A stretch of DNA of 64,000 nucleotides, from positions 682,001 through 746,000 of the forward strand of contig CAWCVZ010000004.1 in NCBI GenBank assembly GCA_963798865.1, read 5' to 3'. Below are positions 20,601-28,022 of the stretch, one piece after another. The position numbers and the translations under genes are program-made. The DNA is from RBG-16-34-14 sp963798865 (GTDB taxonomy: Bacteria; Bacteroidota; Ignavibacteria; Ignavibacteriales; Ignavibacteriaceae). Within the stretch, counting starts at the first letter, position 1. The number at the start of each line of letters is the position of its first letter. The notes below the pieces were generated by a model. That model was given only the letters and a program-made list of their open reading frames with translations. It ran no database searches and was not told the DNA's origin.

Positions 20601-20825
20601 GTAAAAAGAATAAGACCAAAGATGATGACAGTAATGACTACCATGCTTGGTTTGCTTCCAATATTAATAGGGCTCGGCACAGGTTCAGATGTTATGAAAA
20701 GAATTGCAGCACCAATGGTCGGCGGCATTCTTACAAGTATGATTATGGAGCTTACAGTTTACCCGGCAATTTTCTACGCCATAAAAAGAAGAGAAGTAAA
20801 GAAAATATTGGGTGAAAATTTGTAA
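17658..20825 (+). CDS. cusA: Copper/silver RND efflux pump (CusA)
   Basis: 1055 residues, the usual length for heavy-metal RND pumps (HME-RND). It has the N-terminal helix, paired periplasmic porter loops and 12 expected membrane segments, e.g. DKLLEESIIVALVIIAFLLH and the proton-relay segment IAIAIGAMVDASIVMVENA. The copper Met triad of E. coli CusA (M573, M623, M672) is matched at M579 (YMPTT), M629 (TMIETT) and M678 (IDMLSTGIKTP) with identical 50 and 49 spacing, so Cu(I)/Ag(I) is the likely substrate rather than Zn/Co. It forms the tripartite pump with the upstream CusB and the (frameshifted) TolC. The short cusB-cusA gap is filled by a palindromic repeat. Confidence 0.97.
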   Translation: MISSDENKEGLIAKLIEWSINNKFLVIIFTAALIGLGVWAVINTSVDAIPDLSDVQVIIVTEYPGQGPRIVEDQVTYPMTTKMLSVPYAKDVRGYSMFGYSMVYIIFEDGTDIYWARSRVLEYLNGMQGVLPAGVNPQLGPDATGLGWVYQYSLNSSKHNLQELRSIQDFFLKYELSSLQGVAEVASIGGYVKQYQVNLDPVKLASYNIPLQKVKTAIQRSNNDVGGRLLEMSEMEFMVRSLGYIKSKEDLEKVAIGVSSNSGSPIYLKDVATVDIGPELRRGLAEWNGEGETVGGIIIIRYGENALAVIDRVKERLKELKKSLPDDITIDVAYDRSGLIDRAIDNLSDKLLEESIIVALVIIAFLLHIRSSFVAIFTLPTAVLISFLVMKLQGINANIMSLGGIAIAIGAMVDASIVMVENAATHLSSEQNKPVNERRKHWAVILQSSKEVGPSIFYSLLVITISFLPVFTLEQQEGRLFKPLAFTKTYSMAAAAILAVTIVPVLLGYFVRGKIKKEEENPLTKVLVKIYHPIVDFVMKRRWWVMGAALVVVLITVIPFSKLGSEFMPPLYEGDMLYMPTTLPGISITKAKEILQQTDKIIKSFPEVESVFGKIGRAETATDPAPLTMIETTIRLKPREEWRSGMTPEKLVEDMNNAIHIPGLTNAWTMPIKTRIDMLSTGIKTPVGIKIAGPDLNVLQDLGKQVEEIMKTVPGTRSAYAERSVGGNYIDFEINRDAIARYGLTVADVQDVFISAIGGMNITKTVEGLERYPVNLRYQRDYRENIEALKRVLVPIPMGGNIPLEQLGDIVIKKGPPMIKSENARPNTWVYVDLKDVDVGTYINNAKEVINKNLVIPAGYSLKWSGQYEYMERASKHLSLVIPLTLLLVIVLLYMNTKSLTKTGIVLLALPFSMVGAIWFLYLSGYNLSVAVWVGIIALLGVDAETGVIMLLYLDIAYERFKSSGLLKNMSDLRESIFEGAVKRIRPKMMTVMTTMLGLLPILIGLGTGSDVMKRIAAPMVGGILTSMIMELTVYPAIFYAIKRREVKKILGENL

Positions 20826-20831
20826 AAAGGA

Positions 20832-21382
20832 AACTTATCCCCCTACCCCTTCTCCTGAAAAGAGAAGGGGGATAACTCAAGGGTGAGTTAAATTAAAGGT
20901 TAGAAATAAATGAGCTTAAATAGAAAAAGAGAACTATCAGATATTGCCAAAGTCATTTGCAGAGAATTGAGAAAAAATTCCACTGAAGCAGAACAATTAT
21001 TGTGGAGTGTTCTACGAAATAGAAAATTGGAAGGGAAAAAGTTTTTAAGACAGCATCCTATGTTTTATGATATAAGCGGTATAGAATCTTTCTTTGTTGC
21101 TGATTTTTATTGTCACGAGGAAAAATTTAATAATTGAGCTGGATGGTAAATTATCACAAGTATAGATTAATCGAGAATGAAGAAAGAACACATGTTCTCA
21201 ACTACCTGGGATTAAAAGGCATACGATTTAAGAATGAAAATGTAAATAATAACCTGGATAGAGTAATTAATGAAATTAAAAATAATTTTAATAAATGAAC
21301 TCATCCCTCAACCCCTTCTCTTGCAAAGAGAAGGGGGGTCTAAAAGTCCCTCTCTTTTTGAGAGAGGGATTTAGGGTGAGTT
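20832..21382. mobile_element. DUF559 cassette bounded by palindromic units (element A)
   Basis: Two palindromic units bound a DUF559 gene. The left unit (20832-20890) starts AACTTATCCCCCT and contains CCCCTTCTC / GAGAAGGGG. The right unit (21298-21382) starts AACTCATCCCT, has the same CCCCTTCTC / GAGAAGGGG hairpin plus a TCCCTCTCT / AGAGAGGGA hairpin. Both end AGGGTGAGTTA. The stop codon of the gene overlaps the first base of the right unit. The architecture resembles REP/RAYT cassettes, but the gene is a nuclease family. That it moves as a unit is my inference. Element B at 39364-39835 has the same layout with different palindromes. Confidence 0.65.
20910..21298 (+). pseudogene. DUF559 (Vsr-like) endonuclease, two frameshifts
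   Basis: Begins MSLNRKRELSDIAKVICREL with the family hallmarks RKNSTEAEQLLW, FLRQHP and VADFYCHEEK. The reading then breaks at the T run at 21126-21128, where removal of one base gives LIIELDGK. It breaks again at 21151-21154, after which HKYRLIENEERTHVLNYLG continues to the stop at 21296-21298. Both breaks behave as one-base insertions. DUF559 proteins have a Vsr/PD-(D/E)xK-type nuclease fold with the DFYC…IIELDG core. Cellular role unknown. The intact relative in this window is at 39418-39777. Confidence 0.82.
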
Positions 21383-21437
21383 AAAAAAAAGGATCAATAA
21401 TTAATTATATGCTTAGCTAAACAAAAAGGAGTAAACA

Positions 21438-21827
21438 ATGTTCAAACAACTTGTAATAACTTTTGCACTGGTTTCTTTCTTAAGTGCTTTCTCATTTGCA
21501 CAGAAAAAAACTGATACAGAAAAAGTAACTAAAGAGGTTACTAAAAAAGAACAGAATCAGATGCAGCAAATGCAGAAAGAGAGCATTAATCATGAAATGA
21601 AAATGGATAACAGTAAGGACATGATTAATCAGGTTACTGCAGAACCATGGAATAAAGTCTGCCCGGTAAGAGGCGGCGAAGTTGATCCTGAAGTGGAAAC
21701 TGTTGAATACAATGGTAAAGCTTATGGATTTTGCTGCGGTGGTTGCGATTCCAAATTCAGCAAGAACCCTGAAAAGTACTCCAAGAACCTTAATGAAGAC
21801 GGAACAAAGTTCGTAGGAAAGAAATAG
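21438..21827 (+). CDS. Secreted YHS-domain metal-binding protein
   Basis: 129 residues with a strong AAAGGAG site before the ATG. Signal peptide MFKQLVITFALVSFLSAFSFA. A Lys/Glu/Met-rich linker (QMQQMQKESINHEMKMDNSKDM) that could bind Cu through Met and His follows. The C-terminal half is a YHS domain: KVCPVRGGEVDPEVETVEYNG, then YGFCCGGCDSKFSKNPEKY. YHS domains commonly accompany copper and other heavy-metal transporters and bind metal through their Cys residues. Between cusA and copB, a periplasmic copper-binding role is likely. Confidence 0.88.
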   Translation: MFKQLVITFALVSFLSAFSFAQKKTDTEKVTKEVTKKEQNQMQQMQKESINHEMKMDNSKDMINQVTAEPWNKVCPVRGGEVDPEVETVEYNGKAYGFCCGGCDSKFSKNPEKYSKNLNEDGTKFVGKK

Positions 21828-21879
21828 TCATAATAAATTACTCGAAGACAAGCCATCTAAAAAAAATACAGGTGAAAAA

Positions 21880-22054
21880 ATGAAAGAGATAAAAGCGTAT
21901 GTAAGACCTTCCAGGATTGAATGGGTCTTATCGCAGCTTGAACTTGCCGGAGTTCCGGGTATGACTGTAATTGACGTATGGCAAAATTTTTATTTCAGAT
22001 ATAAATAAAGCAATTAGTATAAGGACAAGAAAAAACGGCAGCAATGCTATTTAG
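21880..22054 (+). pseudogene. P-II-like regulator remnant with internal deletion
   Basis: The ATG at 21880 encodes MKEIKAYVRPSRIEWVLSQL and AGVPGMTVIDV, the canonical first ~33 residues of P-II/GlnB-fold proteins. The sequence then jumps to the family's C-terminal strand, GKIFISDINKAISIRTRKNG, in another frame, ending at 22052-22054. About 50 central codons (the T-loop and second half-repeat) are missing. Without them neither effector binding nor trimer function is plausible. P-II-like proteins beside Cus/Czc pumps are known in other genomes, so this is probably a decayed member of the island. Bases 22055-22190 hold further unrecognised, possibly degenerate coding sequence. Confidence 0.75.
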
Positions 22055-22194
22055 AAAAACCGGAGATGTGATGGAAATAATTGCTTGTTAAGGATTCATT
22101 GCTTGATTGCTTTTTTCGGTGCAAGAAAATTTAAGAAAGCAAGCGAAGGAAAGATTGTTGTAAATAAATAAAAAATATAATAAAAGAGGTCTTT

Positions 22195-22752
22195 ATGAAA
22201 ATTTTATTGAGTGTTCTTCTAACATTAATAGCACTGATAGTTGTCTCACTGGTTTTTATTTACAGCGGGCGATATAACGTTAGTGCAATGAATGAAGAAA
22301 CCGGAATAATGAAATGGGTTTTAAATACTGCAATGGATAACTCAGTTGAACATCACTCCAAAAATATTTCCATTCCTGATTTAAATAATTCTTCCATAAT
22401 TAAAGAAGGATTTGAACATTACAATGAAATGTGTATCATTTGTCATGGTGCCCCCGGAAAAGAAGAATCTGAATTATCCAAAGGGTTAAATCCCCATGCC
22501 CCGTATCTGGTTAAAAGTGTGAAAGGAATGGATCCTAAAGAATTATTCTGGGTTACAAAAAATGGAATTAAAATGACAGGAATGCCTGCCTGGGGTAAAA
22601 CATATTCAGATGAAAAAATCTGGGCAATGGTAGCATTTATGAAAAAGCTTCCGGATATAAGCGCTGAAGAATATAAAAAAATGGAAAGTGAACCTGGAAA
22701 TATGGAAGAAGAACAAGGACATTTACGTTATGACAAAGAACATCATTATTAA
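22195..22752 (+). CDS. Membrane-anchored c-type cytochrome
   Basis: 185 residues preceded by AAAGAGG. The N-terminal helix MKILLSVLLTLIALIVVSLVF is probably an uncleaved anchor. The class I cytochrome c fold has heme-binding C80-I-I-C83-H84 and a likely axial Met in GMPAWGKTYSDEKIW, with MVAFMKKLPD as the C-terminal helix. The tail is acidic, with a His-rich end (DKEHHY). It probably acts in the periplasm in electron transfer. Its place between copper genes suggests a link to Cu redox state or a copper-dependent oxidase, which is inference. Confidence 0.9.
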   Translation: MKILLSVLLTLIALIVVSLVFIYSGRYNVSAMNEETGIMKWVLNTAMDNSVEHHSKNISIPDLNNSSIIKEGFEHYNEMCIICHGAPGKEESELSKGLNPHAPYLVKSVKGMDPKELFWVTKNGIKMTGMPAWGKTYSDEKIWAMVAFMKKLPDISAEEYKKMESEPGNMEEEQGHLRYDKEHHY

Positions 22753-22833
22753 TTCCTGATAATTTTTTTATCAAATACAGCAATTAATAAAATGATTGTA
22801 AAGTAATTATCAACTTAAATACAGGAGGGCTAA

Positions 22834-23055
22834 ATGTTTCATGATTTTATGTTCGGCGGAATGTGGTTCGGGTGGATTTTCTGGCTTATTGTAATTGCTC
22901 TGATTCTATGGCTGGTTGTTAATCAACTAAATAGAAACAAACCAAACCTGGAGAATCATATTAATGAATCACCGTTAGATATTCTTAAAAAAAGATACGC
23001 ACGCGGAGAAATTAATAAAGATGAGTTCGAGGAGAAGAAAAAAGATTTGTCATAA
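22834..23055 (+). CDS. SHOCT-domain small membrane protein
   Basis: 73 residues with a perfect AGGAGG site. One membrane helix (MWFGWIFWLIVIALILWLVV) is followed by a SHOCT motif at the C-terminus (SPLDILKKRYARGEINKDEFEEKKKDL). Such helix-plus-SHOCT proteins are frequent in copper/silver resistance clusters. The SHOCT segment is thought to mediate oligomerisation. No catalytic role. Confidence 0.9.
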   Translation: MFHDFMFGGMWFGWIFWLIVIALILWLVVNQLNRNKPNLENHINESPLDILKKRYARGEINKDEFEEKKKDLS

Positions 23056-23176
23056 ATATCACATTCATAAAATAAATAATTCTGTAAATCTATGTTAAAA
23101 GAATGTAACGCAAACAGGATATACAAAAATTAATTTAATGTTAGAATTGTGAGAACAAAGTAAAGAGAGATAAAAA

Positions 23177-25249
23177 ATGAATCATGAACATCAACATCAT
23201 AAACATCACTCTCATACTATGGAAAAGCATATACATTCAGATGGCAATCATGCAAAACAAAATAATCACGACAAGCATAACCATTCTGAGCATCATGGAC
23301 ATATGATTGAAGATTTCAAGAAGAGGTTTTGGATTTCACTTGTTATAACAATCCCTATCCTTTTGCTCTCACCACTGGTTCAGCATTTTCTGGGACTTAA
23401 AGAAGCATTGCGTTTCAATGGTGATATTTATGTTTTGTTTACGCTTTCATCTTTCGTCTTTTTCTACGGCGGCTGGCCATTCTTAAAAGGTTTGGTTGAT
23501 GAATTGAGAAAGAAACAGCCCGGAATGATGACTTTAATTGCGCTTGCAATTTCAGTTGCATATTTCTACAGCAGCGCCGTTGTGTTCGGTGTTAAAGGAG
23601 AAGTCTTTTTCTGGGAACTTGCCACTTTAATTGATATTATGCTTCTCGGTCACTGGATTGAAATGAAATCAGTGATAGGTGCATCAAAAGCTCTTGAAGA
23701 ACTTGCCAAACTTATGCCGGATGAAGCTCATAAAATTGATGATGATGGAAATGTTACGGATGTTCCTGTTTCCGAACTTAAGCACGAAGCTAAATTATTA
23801 ATAAAACCGGGAGAAAAAATTCCTGCCGACGGAAAAATCTTTGAAGGTAAAAGTTCCATCAATGAAGCAATGATTACCGGTGAATCAAAACCTGTTTCCA
23901 AAGGAGAAGGTGATAATGTTGTCGGCGGATCAACAAACGGTGAAGGCTCTATAAAGATTAAAGTTGAGAAAATAGGTGATGAAACTTTTCTTTCACAGGT
24001 TGTGAAGATGGTAAAAGAAGCACAGGAAAGTAAATCCAGAACTCAGAACTTTGCCAACAAAGCCGCATTCTGGTTAACTATTGTTGCAATTACTTCCAGT
24101 GCATTAACAATGTTTGTATGGCTCGTGTTTACCGGACAAAGTTTCAACTTTGCATTATCCAGAACTGTAACAGTAATGGTAATTACATGTCCTCATGCAC
24201 TAGGTCTGGCAATTCCTTTTGTTGTCGCAGTTTCAACTGCTCTTTCTGCAAAGAGCGGATTACTAATCAGAAACAGAAATGCGTTTGAAGAGGCAAGAAA
24301 TATTCAGGCAATTATTTTCGATAAAACCGGAACTTTAACAAAAGGAGAATTTGGAGTTACAGAAACAATTTCTTTTGATAATAAATATGATGAAAAAGAA
24401 ATCCTGAAACATGCAGCAGCTATCGAATCAGAATCAGAACATCCGATTGCACTGGGGATAGTAAATTCTTCTTCCGGAGGAACAAGCGAAGATAAATACC
24501 AATTGAAGGATTTTAATTCAATCCCCGGCAAAGGTGCAGAAGGGAAAGTAAATGGTAAAGATGTTAAAGTTATCAGCCCGGGTTATCTAGAAGAAAATAA
24601 AATTGAAATACAAGAAAAAGAAAAGATTGAAAAATTATCTGCTCAGGGTAAAACCGTTGTTTTTGTCCTTATTGATAATAAACTAACCGGCGCAATTGCA
24701 TTAGGCGATATTATCCGCGATGAATCCAAAGACGCAATAAAACAGCTTAAAGAGTTAGGCATAAAAACGATGATGCTTACCGGTGATAACAAACAGGTTG
24801 CAAAATGGGTTGCCGATGAACTCGGACTTGATGATTATTTTGCTGAAGTGCTGCCCGGTAAAAAAGCTGAGAAAGTAAAAGAAGTGCAAAGCCGTGGAAT
24901 GATTGTGGCTATGACTGGCGACGGAGTAAACGATGCCCCCGTACTGGCACAAGCTGATATTGGAATTGCTATAGGTACAGGAACGGATGTAGCCGTTGAA
25001 ACTGCCGATATAATTCTAGTAAAAAGTAATCCAAAAGATGTGGTTTCATTAATAAAATTTTCAAAAGCAACTTATAACAAAATGGTTCAGAATTTAATAT
25101 GGGCAACAGGATATAATGTAATTGCTATTCCACTTGCGGCGGGAGTTTTATATTCTATTGGAATTGTTCTAAGCCCGGCATTAGGAGCAGTATTGATGTC
25201 TGTAAGTACTGTTGTTGTGGCAATTAATGCAAAAATGTTAAAGATATAA
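23177..25249 (+). CDS. copB: Copper-exporting P1B-type ATPase, CopB (CPH) class
   Basis: 690 residues. The His-rich cytosolic N-terminus (about 45 residues, many His) replaces the usual HMA domains. Actuator TGES, the metal site C338-P-H340 in VITCPHALGLAIP, the phosphorylated D382 in DKTGTLTKG, SEHPIA, MLTGDN and GDGVNDAPVLAQADIG are all present. The CPH motif places it in subgroup P1B-3 (CopB type), which exports Cu ions and often Ag from the cytosol. The length is normal for the group. It closes the copper island and would work with the CusA system: CopB clears the cytosol, Cus clears the periplasm. Confidence 0.96.
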   Translation: MNHEHQHHKHHSHTMEKHIHSDGNHAKQNNHDKHNHSEHHGHMIEDFKKRFWISLVITIPILLLSPLVQHFLGLKEALRFNGDIYVLFTLSSFVFFYGGWPFLKGLVDELRKKQPGMMTLIALAISVAYFYSSAVVFGVKGEVFFWELATLIDIMLLGHWIEMKSVIGASKALEELAKLMPDEAHKIDDDGNVTDVPVSELKHEAKLLIKPGEKIPADGKIFEGKSSINEAMITGESKPVSKGEGDNVVGGSTNGEGSIKIKVEKIGDETFLSQVVKMVKEAQESKSRTQNFANKAAFWLTIVAITSSALTMFVWLVFTGQSFNFALSRTVTVMVITCPHALGLAIPFVVAVSTALSAKSGLLIRNRNAFEEARNIQAIIFDKTGTLTKGEFGVTETISFDNKYDEKEILKHAAAIESESEHPIALGIVNSSSGGTSEDKYQLKDFNSIPGKGAEGKVNGKDVKVISPGYLEENKIEIQEKEKIEKLSAQGKTVVFVLIDNKLTGAIALGDIIRDESKDAIKQLKELGIKTMMLTGDNKQVAKWVADELGLDDYFAEVLPGKKAEKVKEVQSRGMIVAMTGDGVNDAPVLAQADIGIAIGTGTDVAVETADIILVKSNPKDVVSLIKFSKATYNKMVQNLIWATGYNVIAIPLAAGVLYSIGIVLSPALGAVLMSVSTVVVAINAKMLKI

Positions 25250-25370
25250 ATGTCAGTATCAATCATCCCGTTGTTAATCTTAGCCCATGTTTAATTCAGG
25301 ATTTCTGAAAGAGTTATGATTATTCAGTTTGAAAAAAAATAGTGAAATATTTAGGAAGCTGAACTAAATT

Positions 25371-25700
25371 TCAAAAAGAGAATGACTGTTCAAGGAATTG
25401 TGAAATGGAGAAAATGTAGCTGCACCCTGGATGAAAATTTTTAATTGGTTCATTTAAAGACTCGAAATCATTTATAGACCGTGAACTTTCAAAGATCTCT
25501 TCGAAAAGGTTTGTTATTTTATTTACGGTATCTGAAGCCTGATATGATAATACCAGGTTTAGATTAATTAATATTTCTGCAAACTTCTTCTGAATATTTA
25601 GGCAAAGAACAAGAATTTCATATTTATCATTATCTAAACATTGATGAGTACACCATTCGCAATTTCGGGTAAATACTTCAATCATTGATATTTCATTCAT
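25371..25700 (-). CDS. Small Cys-containing hypothetical protein
   Basis: 109 residues, predicted mostly helical. A Cys-rich N-terminus (NCEWCTHQC, then VLCLN) and one late Cys (HPGCSY) vaguely recall four-helix copper-storage proteins (DUF326/Csp), but the Cys number is too low for a confident match. No ribosome binding site is evident. The region upstream carries three successive hairpins. Its location next to copB is the only functional hint. Confidence 0.45.
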   Translation of the reverse strand: MNEISMIEVFTRNCEWCTHQCLDNDKYEILVLCLNIQKKFAEILINLNLVLSYQASDTVNKITNLFEEIFESSRSINDFESLNEPIKNFHPGCSYIFSISQFLEQSFSF

Positions 25701-25739
25701 TTTGATTTAATAAAATTAATACTTCAATTAAACAAAAAA

Positions 25740-25859
25740 AGATTGGACAGCTTTCCTTAAATATTACTTTAATTACTCACTATCCAATCTAAATTCCAAA
25801 ATCTAACCTAATAGATTTTAGAATTCGAAGCTGATAAAATTAATTATCAGTTACGCTTC
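25740..25859. other. Three consecutive hairpins, possible structured leader or RNA
   Basis: Hairpin 1: AGATTGGA (25740) / TCCAATCT (25783). Hairpin 2: ATTC-C-AAAATCTA / TAGATTTT-A-GAAT (25793-25824), 12 pairs with one mismatch. Hairpin 3: CTGATAA / TTATCAG (25831-25850), flanked by GAAG…CTTC. They lie upstream of the minus-strand 25371-25700 ORF in a 358-base gap otherwise free of genes. No family recognised. Confidence 0.45.
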
Positions 25860-25970
25860 CCAATATAATTTAAAATTTTTTTAAGTCAAGTATTATTTCA
25901 TGAATTAAATTTAATCTTGATATTAATCATACCTAAAAAAAATTTTAGAACTATAAGTTTTAATAAAATA

Positions 25971-26000
25971 AAAGCCTGCTCATTTTTCATAGCAGGCTTT
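25971..26000 (-). terminator. Rho-independent terminator
   Basis: The perfect 10-bp stem AAAGCCTGCT / AGCAGGCTTT is followed on the minus strand by a TTTTATTTTATT tract. It terminates the DUF1579 gene (26059-26628). Confidence 0.88.
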
Positions 26001-26058
26001 ACATCAAACAGTCTTTTGTTTTTAATAATCTTTAAGACTGCCCTCTCAAAATCAATTT

Positions 26059-26628
26059 TTATTGACGTGTAAACTCAATATGCATGTTCTTGTATTCTTT
26101 ACCATTCATATTCATAAACATTTCCATTACATGATGATTGTCGTCAACAATCTGCATTGTTTGTCTGAATGGTTCTTCTTTTCCGGACATCGGGTCAACA
26201 AAGGTACCGTTCATATTAACCATTTTAGAACCTTCATCATATTTTCCTTTTGACATCATCATACCGGTTCCCATATTATCGATCCAAATAGAATAAAATT
26301 CTTTGGAAGCATTATCATAAGCTAACAAACTCATACCTTCAAAGGGCATCCCCATCATATCACCTTTAAAAGTTGATTTCTGATATCTTCCGCCAAGTAT
26401 CATTTCATTTGTCATTGTACCTTCATTTTCCATAGGCTTTGAATCCGGCATCATCCACATTGTTGTTTTTGCAGTCCATGTCCCATTTGCTTTTGCTATC
26501 ATTTCGTGAGTTGCACTTGGAGTCATATACTCCTGCCATACCTTCATCTGGTCTTCACTTACATCCTGTGCAAAAGACGCAACTGAAAGCATGATTGAAC
26601 AAAAGATTGCTGATAGAAAAAGTTTCAT
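26059..26628 (-). CDS. Secreted DUF1579 family protein
   Basis: 189 residues with a strong CAGGAGG site. Signal peptide MKLFLSAIFCSIMLSVASFA. The body shows the DUF1579 pattern: GTWTAKTTMWM, EGTMTNEMILGGRYQ, FEGMSLLAYDNASKEFYSIWIDNMG and FRQTMQIVDDNHHVMEMF. It is notably Met-rich (about one residue in ten), which may reflect Cu(I) contact given the neighbourhood; the family's function is not known. Monocistronic with its own terminator. Confidence 0.88.
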   Translation of the reverse strand: MKLFLSAIFCSIMLSVASFAQDVSEDQMKVWQEYMTPSATHEMIAKANGTWTAKTTMWMMPDSKPMENEGTMTNEMILGGRYQKSTFKGDMMGMPFEGMSLLAYDNASKEFYSIWIDNMGTGMMMSKGKYDEGSKMVNMNGTFVDPMSGKEEPFRQTMQIVDDNHHVMEMFMNMNGKEYKNMHIEFTRQ

Positions 26629-26921
26629 AACACCTCCTGGTTTATTTTTATTGAAATAATAATTATTGATTTGGCGTTTTTAAGCACCCCGAAACTATTG
26701 AAAGGGAAAATGAAAGTCAACTTCAAATTGTTAAAATGGTGTAAAGAAATAAATATTTTTTTCAGTAAAATCTCTAAGCAATTCTGGACTAACATTTCTT
26801 AACATAACAACTATTTTTTGAATAAGTTAACTTAGTTTGTTCAAATATTTACTTTATATCCTAACGTAGTTTCAAGACGTATTCTATTTTAATAAGTAAC
26901 CGGATTTTCTAAATTTCTTTT

Positions 26922-27557
26922 ATGAAAATAAACTTTAAGAAATGCCTCCTGATTATAGTCTCAAGTTCACTATTAGGAATAACGTACAATTATTTTTCAC
27001 CTTCAGGAATACCCTTAATTCCTCAAGAAAGGAAACTTCAATGGGCTGCTGATTCTTTATTCACTAATGATGATTCTGACAAAAAAAATATTTCTGATTC
27101 AAAAACGAATAACGCTAATGAATTTTCTATTAAAGAAAAAAAAGAGACTAATTTAACCAGAAACAATTTAAGAGAAGAAAAACCGAAATCAGAAATAATT
27201 AAAGAAAAAGATTTTTCTGAACCTGCAGCAATTCATCTTAATCAGGCATACAAACTATATCAGCAGAATATTCTTTTTATTGATGCAAGAGAACCGGAAG
27301 ATTTTAAGGCTGCTCACATTAAAAATGCAATTAACCTTCCAATGGATCATTTTGACGATTATAAATATATGCTTGGCAAAATTGATAAGAACCAGAAGAT
27401 TGTAACTTATTGTGCGGGTTCGGATTGTGATTTAAGCATTGTACTTGGGAATGTGTTATTTGATTTGGGATATAAAAAATTATATGTCTTCTTTGGCGGA
27501 TGGAACGAATGGATTAAGGCAAAATATCCGGTAACAAAGGAGGAAGAAACTAATTAA
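26922..27557 (+). CDS. Membrane-anchored rhodanese-like protein
   Basis: 211 residues. An N-terminal hydrophobic segment (CLLIIVSSSLLGITYNYF) and a charged linker precede a single rhodanese domain from about residue 105: FIDAREPEDFKAAHIKNAINLP, active-site C164 in VTYCAGSDCDLS and FFGGWNEWIKAKYPV. It may transfer sulfane sulfur in the periplasm. The stop overlaps the start of the next gene by one base, so the two are coupled. Pairs of rhodanese and DoxX/MauE-like proteins are common in Bacteroidetes; their joint substrate is not established. Confidence 0.88.
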   Translation: MKINFKKCLLIIVSSSLLGITYNYFSPSGIPLIPQERKLQWAADSLFTNDDSDKKNISDSKTNNANEFSIKEKKETNLTRNNLREEKPKSEIIKEKDFSEPAAIHLNQAYKLYQQNILFIDAREPEDFKAAHIKNAINLPMDHFDDYKYMLGKIDKNQKIVTYCAGSDCDLSIVLGNVLFDLGYKKLYVFFGGWNEWIKAKYPVTKEEETN

Positions 27558-28018
27558 TGAAAAAATTTTTGGAGAATAAATATCTCTTACTTTTAAGCAG
27601 ATTAATCATCGGGTTTATTTTTGTTTATGCAGGAATGGAAAAAATATCCGATCCGGAAGGATTTGCAAGAGCAATAAATAATTATAAGCTGATTCCGTTT
27701 TCATTAATAAATATTGCTGCATTAATTTTACCCTGGGTTGAAGTTATATCGGGATTACTATTAATTTTTGGAATTACTGTTAAGGAAAATGCTTTTATTG
27801 CTTCAACCCTTCTTGGAATTTTTATTATTGCGATTACTGTAAGTTTATTTAGAGGACTAAATATAGATTGCGGATGTTTCGGTACTGTAAGCGGTTCTAA
27901 AATCGGGATACAAAAATTAATTGAAAATTTTTTACTTATACTTTTGGCATTATATATAATTTATTTTGATAAAGGAAAAATCAGTCTTAATGATGAAGTT
28001 AAAAAAGTGAATTCATGA
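27557..28018 (+). CDS. DoxX/MauE-like membrane protein
   Basis: 153 residues with four predicted membrane helices (LLSRLIIGFIFVYAGMEKI, LINIAALILPWVEVISGLLL, AFIASTLLGIFIIAITVSL, LIENFLLILLALYIIYF). A conserved DCGCFG loop is typical of MauE/DoxX-type quinone- or disulfide-linked proteins. It starts within the stop codon of the rhodanese gene, implying translational coupling and a joint membrane redox or sulfur role (inference). Confidence 0.87.
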   Translation: MKKFLENKYLLLLSRLIIGFIFVYAGMEKISDPEGFARAINNYKLIPFSLINIAALILPWVEVISGLLLIFGITVKENAFIASTLLGIFIIAITVSLFRGLNIDCGCFGTVSGSKIGIQKLIENFLLILLALYIIYFDKGKISLNDEVKKVNS

Positions 28019-28022
28019 ATGT

